Notes under the pieces: generated by a model | What the model saw: the letters and a program-made list of their open reading frames with translations, nothing else | Database searches by the model: none | Told to the model about the DNA's origin: nothing | Translations under genes and position numbers: made by a program | From: Brienomyrus brachyistius | Taxonomy: Eukaryota; Chordata; Actinopteri; Osteoglossiformes; Mormyridae | DNA: 64,000 bases | Assembly (NCBI RefSeq): GCF_023856365.1 | Contig: NW_026042441.1 | Location: 1 to 64,000, forward strand | Direction of reading: 5' to 3' | In this document: one piece after another, positions 1-10,664 of the stretch | How the letters are laid out: the number at the start of each line of letters is the position of its first letter | How positions within the stretch are numbered: the stretch's first letter is position 1

Positions 1-654
1 CTGTGACTCTGTGATGAATGGTGACGTATGAGATCCTGAGACTGGGCGACGCTTCCAAGGATGGGTGGCAGGTGGCATTTCCCAGGAATTACAGGCTGGA
101 GATGCCTGAGGAGCTCTCCTGGAGGGAAGACAGAAAGAGAAGAAGGGAACAAGCAGAGGCTGTGGGGAGAAAAAGACTGCAGAACCAGTTAAAGTTGTAC
201 AGCTGGATGGTACAAATGCCCTCAAGTCTTGGTCCACGAGGGTTCCTGTTTTTAATTTACAAAAAAACAATAAATTAATTTAAAATAAATCTTAAGGCTT
301 ATCATTTACATCTGTCTAGTAGTTAAAACACATACAATCGATTAACTTACCTGGTGATTTTGGAACTTCCGACTCCAAAGCAAAATAATACAGATTACAA
401 GTAAATGCATCATTCTACTTGGGGAAAAGGGATAAATTAAATAAAGGGTTAACTTTGGAATCTAAATCAAAAACAGCAATATCATATCAAGGGTCTTCAA
501 TACCTTTTTCCTGTGTCTGCTCCCTTTACATGTAGATACTGATATAAACACGTACCTATAAAATATATTATGTTTAGTTTATAAGCTTATTTCATTATAA
601 CAAACAAGCACAATCCATAAGTGCACTAGGCCTAACACATGGTTCAGAAGCCTC

Positions 655-1153
655 CTACCCCACCTTACACCAGCCACATGGACACCATCTGTCCAACTGG
701 GCAACCTCAGCGTCTTGTGCCTCCTGAAACGCCACCTCAGTTTCTTCTTCTTCCTCACATCCTTCTTCCTGAATGGTTTCCAGCCATGATCTGCCTCCTT
801 GTGACACAATAGATCCCAAAGCATTCCCTCTACTTTTCTCTCCTTCTCCCTTAACCTCCTCCACATTCACTCCTACCTCACATCCATTCTCCTCACCTCC
901 ATTTACCATATGCATTCCATTCATACCAGCCTCCGCCCCCTCCATCTCACCATTGGACGCCCCTTTCTGATACCTCCACATTTTCCCAAGTAGCCCTTCC
1001 CAATCCCTCCTTATCCCCCCCAACCTGGACAGTGGGGGTGTCGCTCGTGAGCACTCCTCCACACTGTCTCCCCAGTCGATCACCTTGTCACACAGGTTCC
1101 AGGCATCCCAGTACTGGGTGTTGATCCAGGCAACCGCTGTCTGAATTTGCTTT
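655..1153 (-). other. Exon-like acidic ORF, left copy, function unknown
   Basis: An open frame of about 165 codons follows a polypyrimidine tract and CAG acceptor (minus strand, exon start about 1153). The protein begins with a Trp-rich part (motifs such as INTQYWDAWNLCDKVIDWGD), becomes Glu/Gly-rich, and ends with a CPCGWCKVG tail before the stop. I do not recognise a family. The copy at 9082-9578 encodes the same residues over this part, and one difference I can see (GCG versus GCC Ala) is synonymous. It lies just outside the hAT insertion, so it may be an exon of a duplicated host gene or of another mobile element. No partner exon was established. Confidence 0.35.
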
Positions 1154-1797
1154 CTGAGGAGTAAATGATAGATAGTTAACCAACTATTTACAGTGATAAT
1201 TAAATGAATAAAGACCAGACAGATCTTCAACCATAAAAAAACAGTTGCTATAATTATTATAATCATGGGAGTAAATTTCATTTAACAGTAGGGGGGGACA
1301 ATAAATATAACATTTCTCATAAGCAATTTTTGAAGGGGACACAAATAATACAGTCAAATTGTACTTATGAAGATTTGTCCTCACAGTGAAAAACATTACT
1401 TCTGTCATTACTATTGTAGCAGGGAGACTGTGTCATTATGCTTATTTTCAAAGTTTTTCTCAGGTTAAATGACAAAGCAGATTTTTCTTCAAAACTATTT
1501 ATTGCATTTTTTGTTATGTTGTTTACGGTCAAGCCATCAACATACAATAAAATTTAAACATGACTATTATTGTGAAAAAGATATCACATAAGTAATGTTT
1601 TGCATCAAAATCAACAATTAAATAACCAATTTACAGTAACTGTTCTATGCAAAAAAAAAAAAACATCTGCAATTTAAAGCAAACTTACATTAATGAATGG
1701 ACACTAAACAAAAGTACCAAATGTGTTTTTCCTGGTATCACGGGGCCCCACAAACTCCTGGCATATGTTGTTTATGTTAAAGTTGTCCAGCTCATCT

Positions 1798-1965
1798 TTC
1801 TGCATATTCAGACTAACAGACTGTTAAGTCCATCGTGGCCCATAGTAGCCCTTAGCCACGTCTTTAGTCTGCGCAATGCACTGAAGCTCCTCTCAGCTTC
1901 ACATGAGGACACTGGAACCACCAACAAAATTCTGACAAGGACCTCAATCTGGTTAAACAAGCCTG
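1798..1965 (-). pseudogene. hAT transposase C-terminal dimerisation segment
   Basis: The minus strand encodes the signature of the hAT C-terminal dimerisation domain: a V-P-V-S-S-C-E-A-E-R-S-F-S-A-L-R-R-L-K core followed by a basic/hydrophobic helix. The better-preserved copy is at 8420-8590. In family members this region dimerises the transposase and completes the RNase-H-like catalytic fold. Here it is joined directly to L1 sequence and separated from any catalytic core, so it is a remnant. Confidence 0.75.
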
Positions 1966-1989
1966 AAGGGCCAGTGCTTTGGACAGGAT

Positions 1990-2819
1990 CTTAGTCCGTA
2001 TTCAATAAGCCTTTAGGTGAAAGGAGGTGTAAGAATGAGGATCTTTCCCCTTTTTAAGCATGAGAAATATTAGCTTGGGCAAGAGGTTCAGGTTGTTGAA
2101 CATGTCCAATAGGAGAGAGGACAACTGGGGCCATAACTTTTTATAGAACTCTGAAGGAAAGCCATCGGGTCTGGGACATTAACCACTTTGCGAAGCAGCC
2201 GCCATGGTGGTCAGTTCAGTTACAGTGAGAGTGATAGTGACATCTAAATCATTCACAGCCACACATTCCTATGAAGGAATGGCTAAATCCCTAAAGAAAC
2301 TATTGAACTCTAGACAACAAGTGAGAGGAGAAAAGCTTGAATGCATTATTCATTTCTAGAGGATTTGCTCGTAATAATGAGACCTTGTTTGCATCAGTAG
2401 TTCAGCAGTATGTTGAGACACTAGAAATTCATACTCTGCTTGTATCGTTAGGTGCTCCTTATAAACATCAGCAGATGGGGAGAAACATATCAATTGTCAA
2501 GATCTGCTTCACGCTGTGTTAAATATGCCATCTTCTCCTTCCACAGCTCTCTATTATTGCTTACATATCAGATAATCTGCCCACTAGTATCGGTCTGCAA
2601 GGTTTCCAGCGATATGGAAACAAATACATCTGGAGATTTATTTAAAGAAAGAAAATTGGCAATTTGTTGTGAAATAAAATCAACAACGAAAGCATCTGAG
2701 TGTTGAACCGTCAAGGACACCATGTTCTAACAAAATTTTCGAGGAGACTGGAGCATGATCTGAGAAAGCTATTTTATCATAGCTACTCAGATATTGAGCA
2801 AGAAGTCTCTTATCAACTG
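1990..2819 (-). pseudogene. L1-type ORF2 fragment nested in hAT, left copy
   Basis: On the minus strand this carries pieces of an L1/Tx1-type ORF2: the end of the endonuclease domain (YLSSYDKIAFSDHAP at about 2740-2815) and a linker to the first reverse-transcriptase motifs, with several stops and frameshifts. The right arm contains the same fragment and extends further upstream to about 6950. The left copy therefore ends at an abrupt junction at about 2819, which is also the inner end of inverted duplication 1. Confidence 0.7.
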
Positions 2820-3401
2820 CTCTTATCGACAATAGATAAACTATAGTGAGATGTTGGATATTTAAGTTATTTAATTTGTATGTTGATATTTTTTGCAGTC
2901 TGATTGAAAGATAATTCATTGCAGCTCTGAAGATAATTCTAAAGGTTCTAAACAAAAATAAATAAAAGACATTCCTTCCTTTGTTAAAAGGTTCTAAACA
3001 AACTGAAAACAACCCATTTGTTGTTACAATCGTCCTTAGTAATTGCTCATCCTGAATATAATTGTTAAAATAAAAGCAATACAAGTCTTTATTCCACTTT
3101 GTCATTTTTAAAATTGAAATACTGTCAAACAGAGATTCTAACTATGAACAAAAAACATATAATTTTAAATTTGAATTAAGCATATTTGCAAAAAAAATGT
3201 ACTGTATATGAAGAATCGTTTTGGAATCGGATCGTGGATCCCAGAATCGTAATTGGATCGGATCGCAAAGTACCTAAAGATTCCCACCCCTAAGTGACAG
3301 TCACATAATGTTGGTGGGCTTGAGAGGTCTGGTGTGCTGTACATTTTTCAGTGGCTTTCTTCCAATTTCTAAAGCCTGTACTAACGAAAGCGGCATCAGG
3401 T

Positions 3402-4014
3402 CTATGACCTAAAGAGGACTGGTTTGAAACACCTTTGCTGAAGTAAAAACATAACACCCCTTACACTGATGGACTGTAATTTAGCCATGGAAAGTCTTGA
3501 TACGATTTCTCTTGAAATGTCAATGACTTCTTTGAAAACATTTGTTTTTCGATACACTGGGGAGGTAGTTGTGCAGGCACTGAGATCTAAACTAAAAACT
3601 GTGCTCCCTGTGCTGCTGCTGGCAATATCATCTCTTTGTTCTGCTGTCTCCGGCTCCCTCCCTGGTTCTGAATCTGCCCCTTCCTCTACTCTCACTGTCT
3701 CAGAACAGACTGACTCCTAAAGCAGAAATAATGCAGGAAAAGATGTTTTCCATACTCATAATACTCAACTTGTTTACATTACACTTGTTAAATTGACAGA
3801 TCATACTGTAAATTGGTGAGCCTGTGATGTTCATCTACTGAACAGCCACAACTCAGAAAACATTAAAGAAATTGTTCATCCAAAAAAAAATTCTGTCCTT
3901 ATCCCTTCAATAAAAGCACAACACACTTACCTGACACTGTACATCTGAATGACCCTGCTCTACCTGTCCCTCAATAATTTCTGTCTCCTTTGCCTGCGAT
4001 TGATATTGTGACAT
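3402..4014 (-). CDS. Two-exon N-terminal segment, probably of the hAT transposase gene
   Basis: Exon 1 (3931-4014) starts with ATG, encodes 28 residues and ends in a perfect CAG|GTAAGT donor. A 214-bp intron ends in TTATTTCTGCTTTAG. Exon 2 (3402-3716) continues in phase 0 for 104 codons to a stop, giving 132 aa. The product is acidic and Ser/Thr-rich (residues about 30-75), then shows a short helical basic stretch. No catalytic residues are present. Its strand and position inside the hAT boundaries suggest the low-complexity N-terminus that precedes the zinc-finger domain in some hAT transposases, truncated by decay. This is inference from context, because the sequence itself carries no diagnostic domain. 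Confidence 0.4.
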
Positions 4015-5012
4015 TAGTAGTCATAAGTACCCATTCTTAAAGCCAAATTGCCATAATATGTGAACTTTTCGTTTCGTTACTTGGCGTTTAGGTGCACTGA
4101 AAAATGTTCCTATGTCCATTTTCCTTTTCTCTGTCATTTTACCTAGTCTATGACACTGCAAGGCAAGGCGAGTTTATGCTGTAGCACATTTCATACACAA
4201 TGGTAATTCAAAGTGCTTTACACAAAGAAAGTAAAACTAACATAAAATAATCACAACAATAAAAACAAGGAATTAAAAAAAGTTTCAATTTGTATTTAAA
4301 ATGAATTAAGACACTTAAGAACAGAATAGAAACTGATTATACAAAAAAATACAGTGGGGTCAGTTTGGACGTAGCACAGTGCTCATTTAGTAAATGCACA
4401 GCTAAACAATATGCTAACTGTGGCCGTTAATGTTAAGTTAATATTATGCCAGGTCGTCACAAATAAAACAATGCATTGGAAACTGCTTTGGCGCGTTAGT
4501 TGCAGTGCACTATGGAACAAGTTATTGTAAACAAGCGAACGTTAACTACACAAGTAATATTTTAGTCGCTAATATATCAAATTCATGGGAAATTACATCG
4601 GTAATCAGCTTTTTTGCCGAAACTAATTTATGAATGAGTATGCATTAACTACATTAAAGATAATCTCTTTATTTAAAGTGAATAAAATACCCTACTTACT
4701 GGAATTCAACGTTAATAGATCCGCAGCCACACACCTGACTCGTGTGTGTAGAGTAGGTGAGATGAACTGAGAAAGCAGGCAGCGGGCCAAACCACTGTGA
4801 GGAATGGGGGGGGACGCAACTGTTTCTAAATGCATTATTTGGGTTTGTTTTATTTTCTACTTACACAATTATTTTAGGTATACGTATATATATTTTTCAT
4901 AATAGAGAGTGCGTTTTTTTAAATAATTTATTGGGGGGGGGACAACTCTCGGATGGGGGTGGGGGGGCATGTTCCCTCCGTCCCCTCCGCGATTTACGCC
5001 CATGATTATAAT

Positions 5013-5160
5013 GAGTAATTGTGGGGTTTATTGCTTCCGTAGGATAAGCGGTTTGGAAAGTGGATGGATGGATGGATTATAATGAATAATTGTGGGGTTT
5101 ATTGCTTTCAGGATAGGCTCCGGACACCCCGAGACCCAGTAAGATAAGCGGTTTGGAAAA
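5013..5160 (+). repeat. Two stacked SINE 3' tails separated by copies of the target
   Basis: A segment of about 30 bp ending in AATTGTGGGGTTTATTGCTT occurs at about 5005-5036 and about 5076-5107, and a shorter AATTGTGGGGTTTA at about 5164. Between them lie two 5'-truncated tails of the window's common SINE, each with GGATAAGCGGTTTGGAAA and one ending in (GGAT)n. The first target copy overlaps the hAT target duplication. Confidence 0.7.
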
Positions 5161-5164
5161 TGGA

Positions 5165-6945
5165 AATTGTGGGGTTTACAGAAAAAAAAAAAACTGTGCT
5201 GGCGATTATAACTAACATGGAATAGGAAACAACAGCGCTCCACAAGTGAAAACCCAGATGAATGCTACTGAGAACTGTGTTAACACTGATGAAACTAAGA
5301 GTATTTTTTAAATTCTGTGCAACATTGTTTTTTTAAAAATGCAATAGTCAGCTTGAAGCATTTACCTTATTACGAAAGCAATGCCCCAAATTACTTAAAC
5401 ATTTTAGGTAAACATTTTACCATCCATTACCGTAAGGGTTCCCAGCCCCCGGTCAGTGTACCGGTACAGTCCGCGCTCAGTGCTCAGGGGGGGGGCGGGC
5501 TGTGCCTACCGTCCTGTTTATTACGGGTTCGCGCCGTATTAAAAAGAAAACTGTCTGTATTGTTTAGTGCCGGATTTCCGTTCGCATAGCCAATCTCCCA
5601 CCATTCCGCATATTTTATCGTGGACACCCCGGCAAATTACACCGCCGTTTTAGGGATCAGTGACATTTTTTGAAGTTTGGGAAGATTTTACTAACCAAAT
5701 AGCTGTCTATCATCATCACTTCGATATAAGAGCACCCCCAATAAAAATAAAGACCACAAGTTTTAATGACATTAAAAACATGCAATAATTTTATCGACAT
5801 GTACTACATTAGTATAGTATAAAAGAGTAAATAATCAAAGTAGCATAATATAATTTGAAGAATAAAAGGAAATTTTGGAGAGCTAACAAACTGCTCAATT
5901 GAGCGCCATTTTCATTCGTAGAGTTTGCTGTGCTGCAAACGGTAAAGAATATTTACGTTGTTTCTATGGAAACTACTCCCACTGTCCGCTTAACATTAAT
6001 GTAATAGTACGTACGTTGAAATTGGCTAATGAGTTGTATTACGCTACGTGCGTATTACGTCATAACTCTTGCGTAACGTCCATTTAACCGGGGAATGTCG
6101 AAGACGTGCTATGTAGTTCAGATGTAGAAAGTTCTACGTTTCTTTTAAATGTTAAAGAAAGTTTCATAAAAACAAATTGTATAGCGAATGTTCAGTACAA
6201 TAGGAAGCGTTATTTTATTCAAGCAAATGGAGCTGAGGCATAATATTTAAAGGAATGTTATTCAAAGGTAATAAGCTTCCACCACACTGCAGCTTAAATA
6301 CACGCGTAATGAGGCAAAATACCGCTTTCTTAAATTAATTACATGATACGTGAATGTCCTGCTTTGTCTTCCAATAAGATAAGCTCGGTGGCTATAAAAA
6401 CTCATACATTTAGCTGATACAAATTAATTTTGTCCTTTGGAAAAAAAAGTAGCTGATTTTTGGCTTGTTGAGGCTTCTACATATGACAAACCACAAGATG
6501 GCACTGCCTGAGCAGGCTTTTAGAAATGTACTGGAGTGCCACTAGCAGGCAAGCAAGTTACTTTGCAAGTTCTAGAGCACAGCAATGGTGTTTGACATTC
6601 TGTTAGCTATATACGCAGGGATGGATATAACTGGTAAGCAAGTACGCATTCACCTTTAAAAGCGATATGTGCAGCAATCGGTTGTTGTAACAGTGTGAAT
6701 TCGTACGTACTTTATGTGCATTTGCGGCGATATGACAAGAAATTACCGTGCATTTTAACCTTTAATTTTCCTTACTTCTTTATATTACGTTTTCTCTGCT
6801 TTATTTCAGTCAGTCTAACATATTGCGCCACAGCCTTCAACCCAAATTTTCATAGCAGACTTCAGTTAGGAGTACGCCTTAGTAATGATTAACCTGGGAC
6901 TCACCAGGGAGGTGTAGGGGGATACTATTGTAAATTGCTTAGTTT
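5165..6945. other. AT-rich stretch, no gene seen
   Basis: No supported coding region. A GC-richer patch at about 5430-5600 (TAAGGGTTCCCAGCCCCCGG and a run of G) resembles the end of a dispersed repeat but has no partner in the window. Short open stretches (for example 5899-6087 and 6695-6892) have no recognisable motif. Confidence 0.5.
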
Positions 6946-6949
6946 TAAC

Positions 6950-8395
6950 TATAACAGCCTTAATAATCCTATCAAACACTGTGAAATACTGCAATACCTT
7001 TATCACTGAAGGGCTCGTATGATGCTCTTTCAAGAAACTCATTTTAAACCATCAGACGACAGGTGTGGATGGGCAGATCACATCTATCATTCTACAGTCT
7101 TTCTGCTGTAGAGCAAGGGACGTAGCAATATTGTTGCATACATCTATTCCCTTTGTTCTTTGCATATCTGATGTGGATTCCCGATCCAAATGGGAGATCT
7201 GTCATAATTACTAGTTTATTGTTCATTACACCTGTACTATTGGTTAACGCATGTGCTCCTAATTGCGATGATATTTTCTTTAAGCGTCTGTTCTCACTGG
7301 TACCTGATACCTCTAAATATCACCTTATCTTGGGGAGTGATTTAAATTGTCGCTTTAATCCAAAATTAGATCATCCATCCCCCAAGATAGCTCTGCCTTC
7401 AAAATCTGTCGAAATGATAAATTCTTTTACCAAAGAATTTAATGTGTCAGGTGTTTTCACAATTCTTTAATCCCACTCGAAAAGAGTATAGTTTTTTTCT
7501 CTCAGATTCATCACACGTTTACCCAAATTGACTATTTCTTAGTTGATAAGACTTCTTGCTCAATATCTAAGTAGCTATGATAAAATAGCTTTCTCAGATC
7601 ATGCTCCAGTCTCCTCGAAAATTTTGTTAGAACATGGTGTCCTTGACGGTTCAACACTCAGTTGCTTTCTTTGTTGATTTTATTTCACAACAAATTGCCA
7701 ATTTTCTTTCTTTAAATAAATCTCCAGATGTATTTGTTTCCATATCGCTGGAAACCTTGCAGACTGATACCAGTGGGCAGATTATCTGATATGTAAGCAA
7801 TAATAGAGAGCTGTGGAAGGAGAAGATGGCATATTTAACACAGCGTGAAGCAGATCTTGACAATTGATATGTTTCTCCCCATCTGCTGATGTTTATAAGG
7901 AGCACCTAACGATACAAGCAGAGTATGAATTTCTAGTGTCTCAACATACTGCTGAACTACTGATGCAAACAAGGTCTCATTATTACGAGCAAATCCTCTA
8001 GAAATGAATAATGCATTCAAGCTTTTCTCCTCTCACTTGTTGTCTAGAGTTCAATAGTTTCTTTAGGGATTTAGCCATTCCTTCATAGGAATGTGTGGCT
8101 GTGAATGATTTAGATGTCACTATCACTGTAACTGAACTGACCACCATGGCGGCTGCTTCGCAAAGTGGTTAATGTCCCAGACCCGATGGCTTTCCTTCAG
8201 AGTTCTATAAAAAGTTATGGCCCCAGTTGTCCTCTCTCCTATTGGACATGTTCAACAACCTGAACCTCTTGCCCAAGCTAATATTTCTCATGCTAAAAAA
8301 GGGGAAAGATCCTCATTCTTACACCTCCTTTCACCTAAAGGCTTATTGAATACGGACTAAGATCCTGTCCAAAGCACTGGCCCTTCAGGCTTGTT
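6950..8395 (+). pseudogene. L1-type ORF2 fragment (endonuclease to first RT motifs)
   Basis: Broken frames on the plus strand read as the apurinic-like endonuclease of an L1/Tx1-type LINE: a FQETHF motif near 7030, VDSDG-like residues near 7170, LLVNACAPNCDD near 7225, ILGSDLNCRFNP near 7330 and SDHAPVSS near 7595. Weak RT-proximal sequence follows to about 8390. Stops and frameshifts are frequent. At about 8395 it passes directly into hAT C-terminal sequence. The 5' part (6950-7545) lies outside the inverted duplication. Confidence 0.75.
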
Positions 8396-8966
8396 TGACC
8401 AGATTGAGGTCCTTGTCAGAATTTTGTTGGTGGTTCCAGTGTCCTCATGTGAAGCTGAGAGGAGCTTCAGTGCATTGCGCAGACTAAAAACATAGCTAAG
8501 GGCTACTATGGGTCAAGACAGACTTCACAGTCTATTAGTCTGCAATATGCAGAAAGACGAGCTGGACAACTTTAACATAAACAACATATGGTAAGAGTGT
8601 GGGGCCCAGTGATACCAGGAAAAACACATTTGGTACTTTTGTTTAGTGTCTATTCATTAATGTAAGTTTGCTTTAAATTGCAGATGTTTTTTTTTTTGCA
8701 TAGAACAGTTACTGTAAATTGATTATTTAATTGTTGATTTTGATACAAAACATTACTTTTTTTATATCTTTTTCACAATAATAGTCATGTTTAAATTTTA
8801 TTGAATGTTGATGGCTTGACCGTAAACAACATAACAAAAAATGCAATAAATAGTTTTGAAGAAAAATCTGCTTTGTCACTGAACCTGAGAAAAACTTTGA
8901 AAATAAGCATAATGACACAGTCTCCATGCTACAATAATAATGACAGAAGTAAAGTTTACGCCCATG
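8396..8966 (+). pseudogene. hAT C-terminal remnant and element end, right copy
   Basis: This carries the hAT dimerisation motif (a P-V-S-S-C-E-A-E-R-S-F core near 8440) and ends at 8966 with TTTACGCCCATG. It is followed by the same ATTATAAT (8967-8974) and the same flank as the left-arm hAT. It is therefore the same insertion, copied together with its flank. Relative to the left copy about 125 bp near this end are missing, and the terminal bases read GGGCG here versus GGGAG on the left. Confidence 0.75.
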
Positions 8967-9081
8967 ATTATAATAATTATAGCAACTGTATTTTCTGTAT
9001 GGTTGAAGATCTGTCTGGTCTTTATTCATTTAATTATCACTGTAAATATCTGGTTAACTATCTATCATTTACTCCTCAGAA

Positions 9082-9578
9082 AGCAAATTCAGACAGCGGT
9101 TGCCTGGATCAACACCCAGTACTGGGATGCCTGGAACCTGTGTGACAAGGTGATCGACTGGGGAGACAGTGTGGAGGAGTGCTCACGAGCGACACCCCCA
9201 CTGTCCAGGTTGGGGGGGATAAGGAGGGATTGGGAAGGGCTACTTGGGAAAATGTGGAGGTATCAGAAAGGGGCCTCCAATGGTGAGATGGAGGGGGCGG
9301 AGGCTGGTATGAATGGAATGCATATGGTAAATGGAGGTGAGGAGAATGGATGTGAGGTAGGAGTGAATGTGGAGGAGGTTAAGGGAGAAGGAGAGAAAAG
9401 TAGAGGGAATGCTTTGGGATCTATTGTGTCACAAGGAGGCAGATCATGGCTGGAAACCATTCAGGAAGAAGGATGTGAGGAAGAAGAAGAAACTGAGGTG
9501 GCGTTTCAGGAGGCACAAGACGCTGAGGTTGCCCAGTTGGACAGATGGTGTCCATGTGGCTGGTGTAAGGTGGGGTAG
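9082..9578 (+). other. Exon-like acidic ORF, right copy, function unknown
   Basis: After TATCTATCATTTACTCCTCAG (acceptor at 9080-9081) the frame stays open to a TAG at 9576-9578. It has the same Trp-rich start, Glu-rich middle and Cys-Pro-Cys-Gly-Trp-Cys end as the copy at 655-1153. A second frame (9367-9654) is also open but is Lys/Arg-rich and probably a shadow. An intact CAG|GTAAGT donor lies 1.3 kb downstream at about 10843, beyond the solo LTR. No family is recognised. Confidence 0.35.
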
Positions 9579-9694
9579 GAGGCTTCTGAACCATGTGTTA
9601 GGCCTAGTGCACTTATGGATTGTGCTTGTTTGTTGTAATGAAATAAGCTTATAAACTAAACATAATATATTTTATAGGTACGTGTTTATATCAG

Positions 9695-10664
9695 TGTAAA
9701 AAGGGAAGGGGTTTCTCTATGACTTGGGTTGGTAGTAGCATTTGGGGGGTCAAGGAGTCAGATGTTAGTGGTTTATGGTAGTGTATTGTGTGTTGAAGTT
9801 TATTGAATTGGCGGACTACACATCCCATCATCCCCTGCGCACCACAAAATAATAGTCCATGCTTAGTGTGCTGTTTGGTTTATTTCTTTCTTTATTCAAG
9901 GCAATAACTTAGAGCTGTGAGGTACCCACTGTTCTAGTTTTATCCATCGGCCATGGTAAAGGGAGAACTTGGGTAAATCAGCAGAAGTCTCTCACCAACT
10001 TCCACCCCGGTTGCTGTTTCCTCTGGTCCCTCGGCATATGGGTTCCCTGCAGAAGCGCGCGCCGTCTGGGGAAGGTTCCCTTATAGCCCAGGGTGGAACA
10101 GGGGAAGGTGAAGGTTTGGCACAAAAGGGGGGGGGGGAAATAGGTGAGAAAGGTTGTTTGTTCTTGCTTTTGTTGTGTGAGGTGGGATGTTCTGTGTGAA
10201 AGAGCAGGGGACGGTAATGCTTAAGGGCCAGCTATTATGATGTGTTCCATGTTAAATGTATGTGTTGTAATGTATGTTGTTAGTACATGAAACTCCAACT
10301 GGTTTCCCCTTGTCGTTGGGCTGTCCCAATTAGTTTAATGGGAAGCCGTATATAAGGGCAGGGGATTAGAGTAAAAAGGGTGGTTGGTGGTCTTTCTTTT
10401 GGTCTAATTGTTGTTTGTTTTTTATTTATTTATTTATTTTTGTTGTTTTTGTCATGCTGTGGCCTGTGTGGATTATAGGCATGTCAAGGCCAAGAGAGAG
10501 GGGTAACAGCTTGAGGTGAGGCTGGAAAGGCCCCATGAAATAAAGCTACCTTTGTTCTGAGGCCTACTGCGTTTGTGCCTGGTTTCTCCCCACTCGCATG
10601 CGGGGTTGTTTGCATTCCCTCAACTCAATAAGGCAGGGCCTGTCCAGCTCTTGCCTTTTTCACA
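9695..10664 (+). mobile_element. Solo LTR (970 bp)
   Basis: It begins TGTAAAAAGG and ends CCTTTTTCACA (TG...CA ends), and is flanked by ATCAG at 9690-9694 and TTCAG at 10665-10669 (5 bp, one mismatch). The left arm shows the uninterrupted site. A TATATAAG box at 10349-10356 and AATAAA at 10539-10544, about 185 bp downstream, give the promoter and polyadenylation layout of an LTR on the plus strand. No internal retroviral sequence is attached, as expected after LTR-LTR recombination. Confidence 0.8.

Larger units (their letters stand above)
1..2819. repeat. Inverted duplication 1, left arm
   Basis: Read in reverse complement, this stretch matches about 7545-11190 almost base for base. Shared content, from the outside inwards: an 85-codon open stretch (18-278), an exon-like acidic ORF (655-1153), the end of a hAT element, a hAT dimerisation segment and an L1 fragment. 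The right arm carries an extra 970-bp LTR and lacks about 125 bp at the hAT end. The match stops inside L1 sequence at about 2819 (about 7545 on the right). The left edge is cut by the window, so the arm may be longer. Confidence 0.9.
1264..5004 (-). mobile_element. hAT-superfamily DNA transposon with 8-bp target duplication
   Basis: The ends are CATGGGAGTAAAT at 1264 and, inverted, CATGGGCGTAAAT ending at 5004 (12 of 13 bases match). They are flanked by identical 8-bp copies of ATTATAAT (1256-1263 and 5005-5012), and an 8-bp target duplication is the hallmark of hAT elements. Minus-strand coding parts inside run in the right order: two N-terminal exon candidates (3931-4014, 3402-3716) and a C-terminal hAT dimerisation segment (about 1798-1965). 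An L1 fragment (about 1990-2819) interrupts it, so this copy cannot be autonomous. A short dispersed fish repeat lies at about 4150-4260, and G-runs sit near the right end (4805-4970). Confidence 0.8.

Noticed and set aside
18..278. Charged 86-aa open frame shared with 10910-11173 (minus) as a gene
   Set aside because: Although conserved in both arms, the few differences are mostly amino-acid changing, a stop lies just upstream of the ATG, and no splice partner or known domain is visible.
773..970. Ser/Pro-rich frames opposite the acidic ORF (also 9263-9460) and the Lys/Arg-rich frames 579-866 and 9367-9654
   Set aside because: Shadows of the same conserved sequence in other frames. The acidic frame fits the splice acceptor better.
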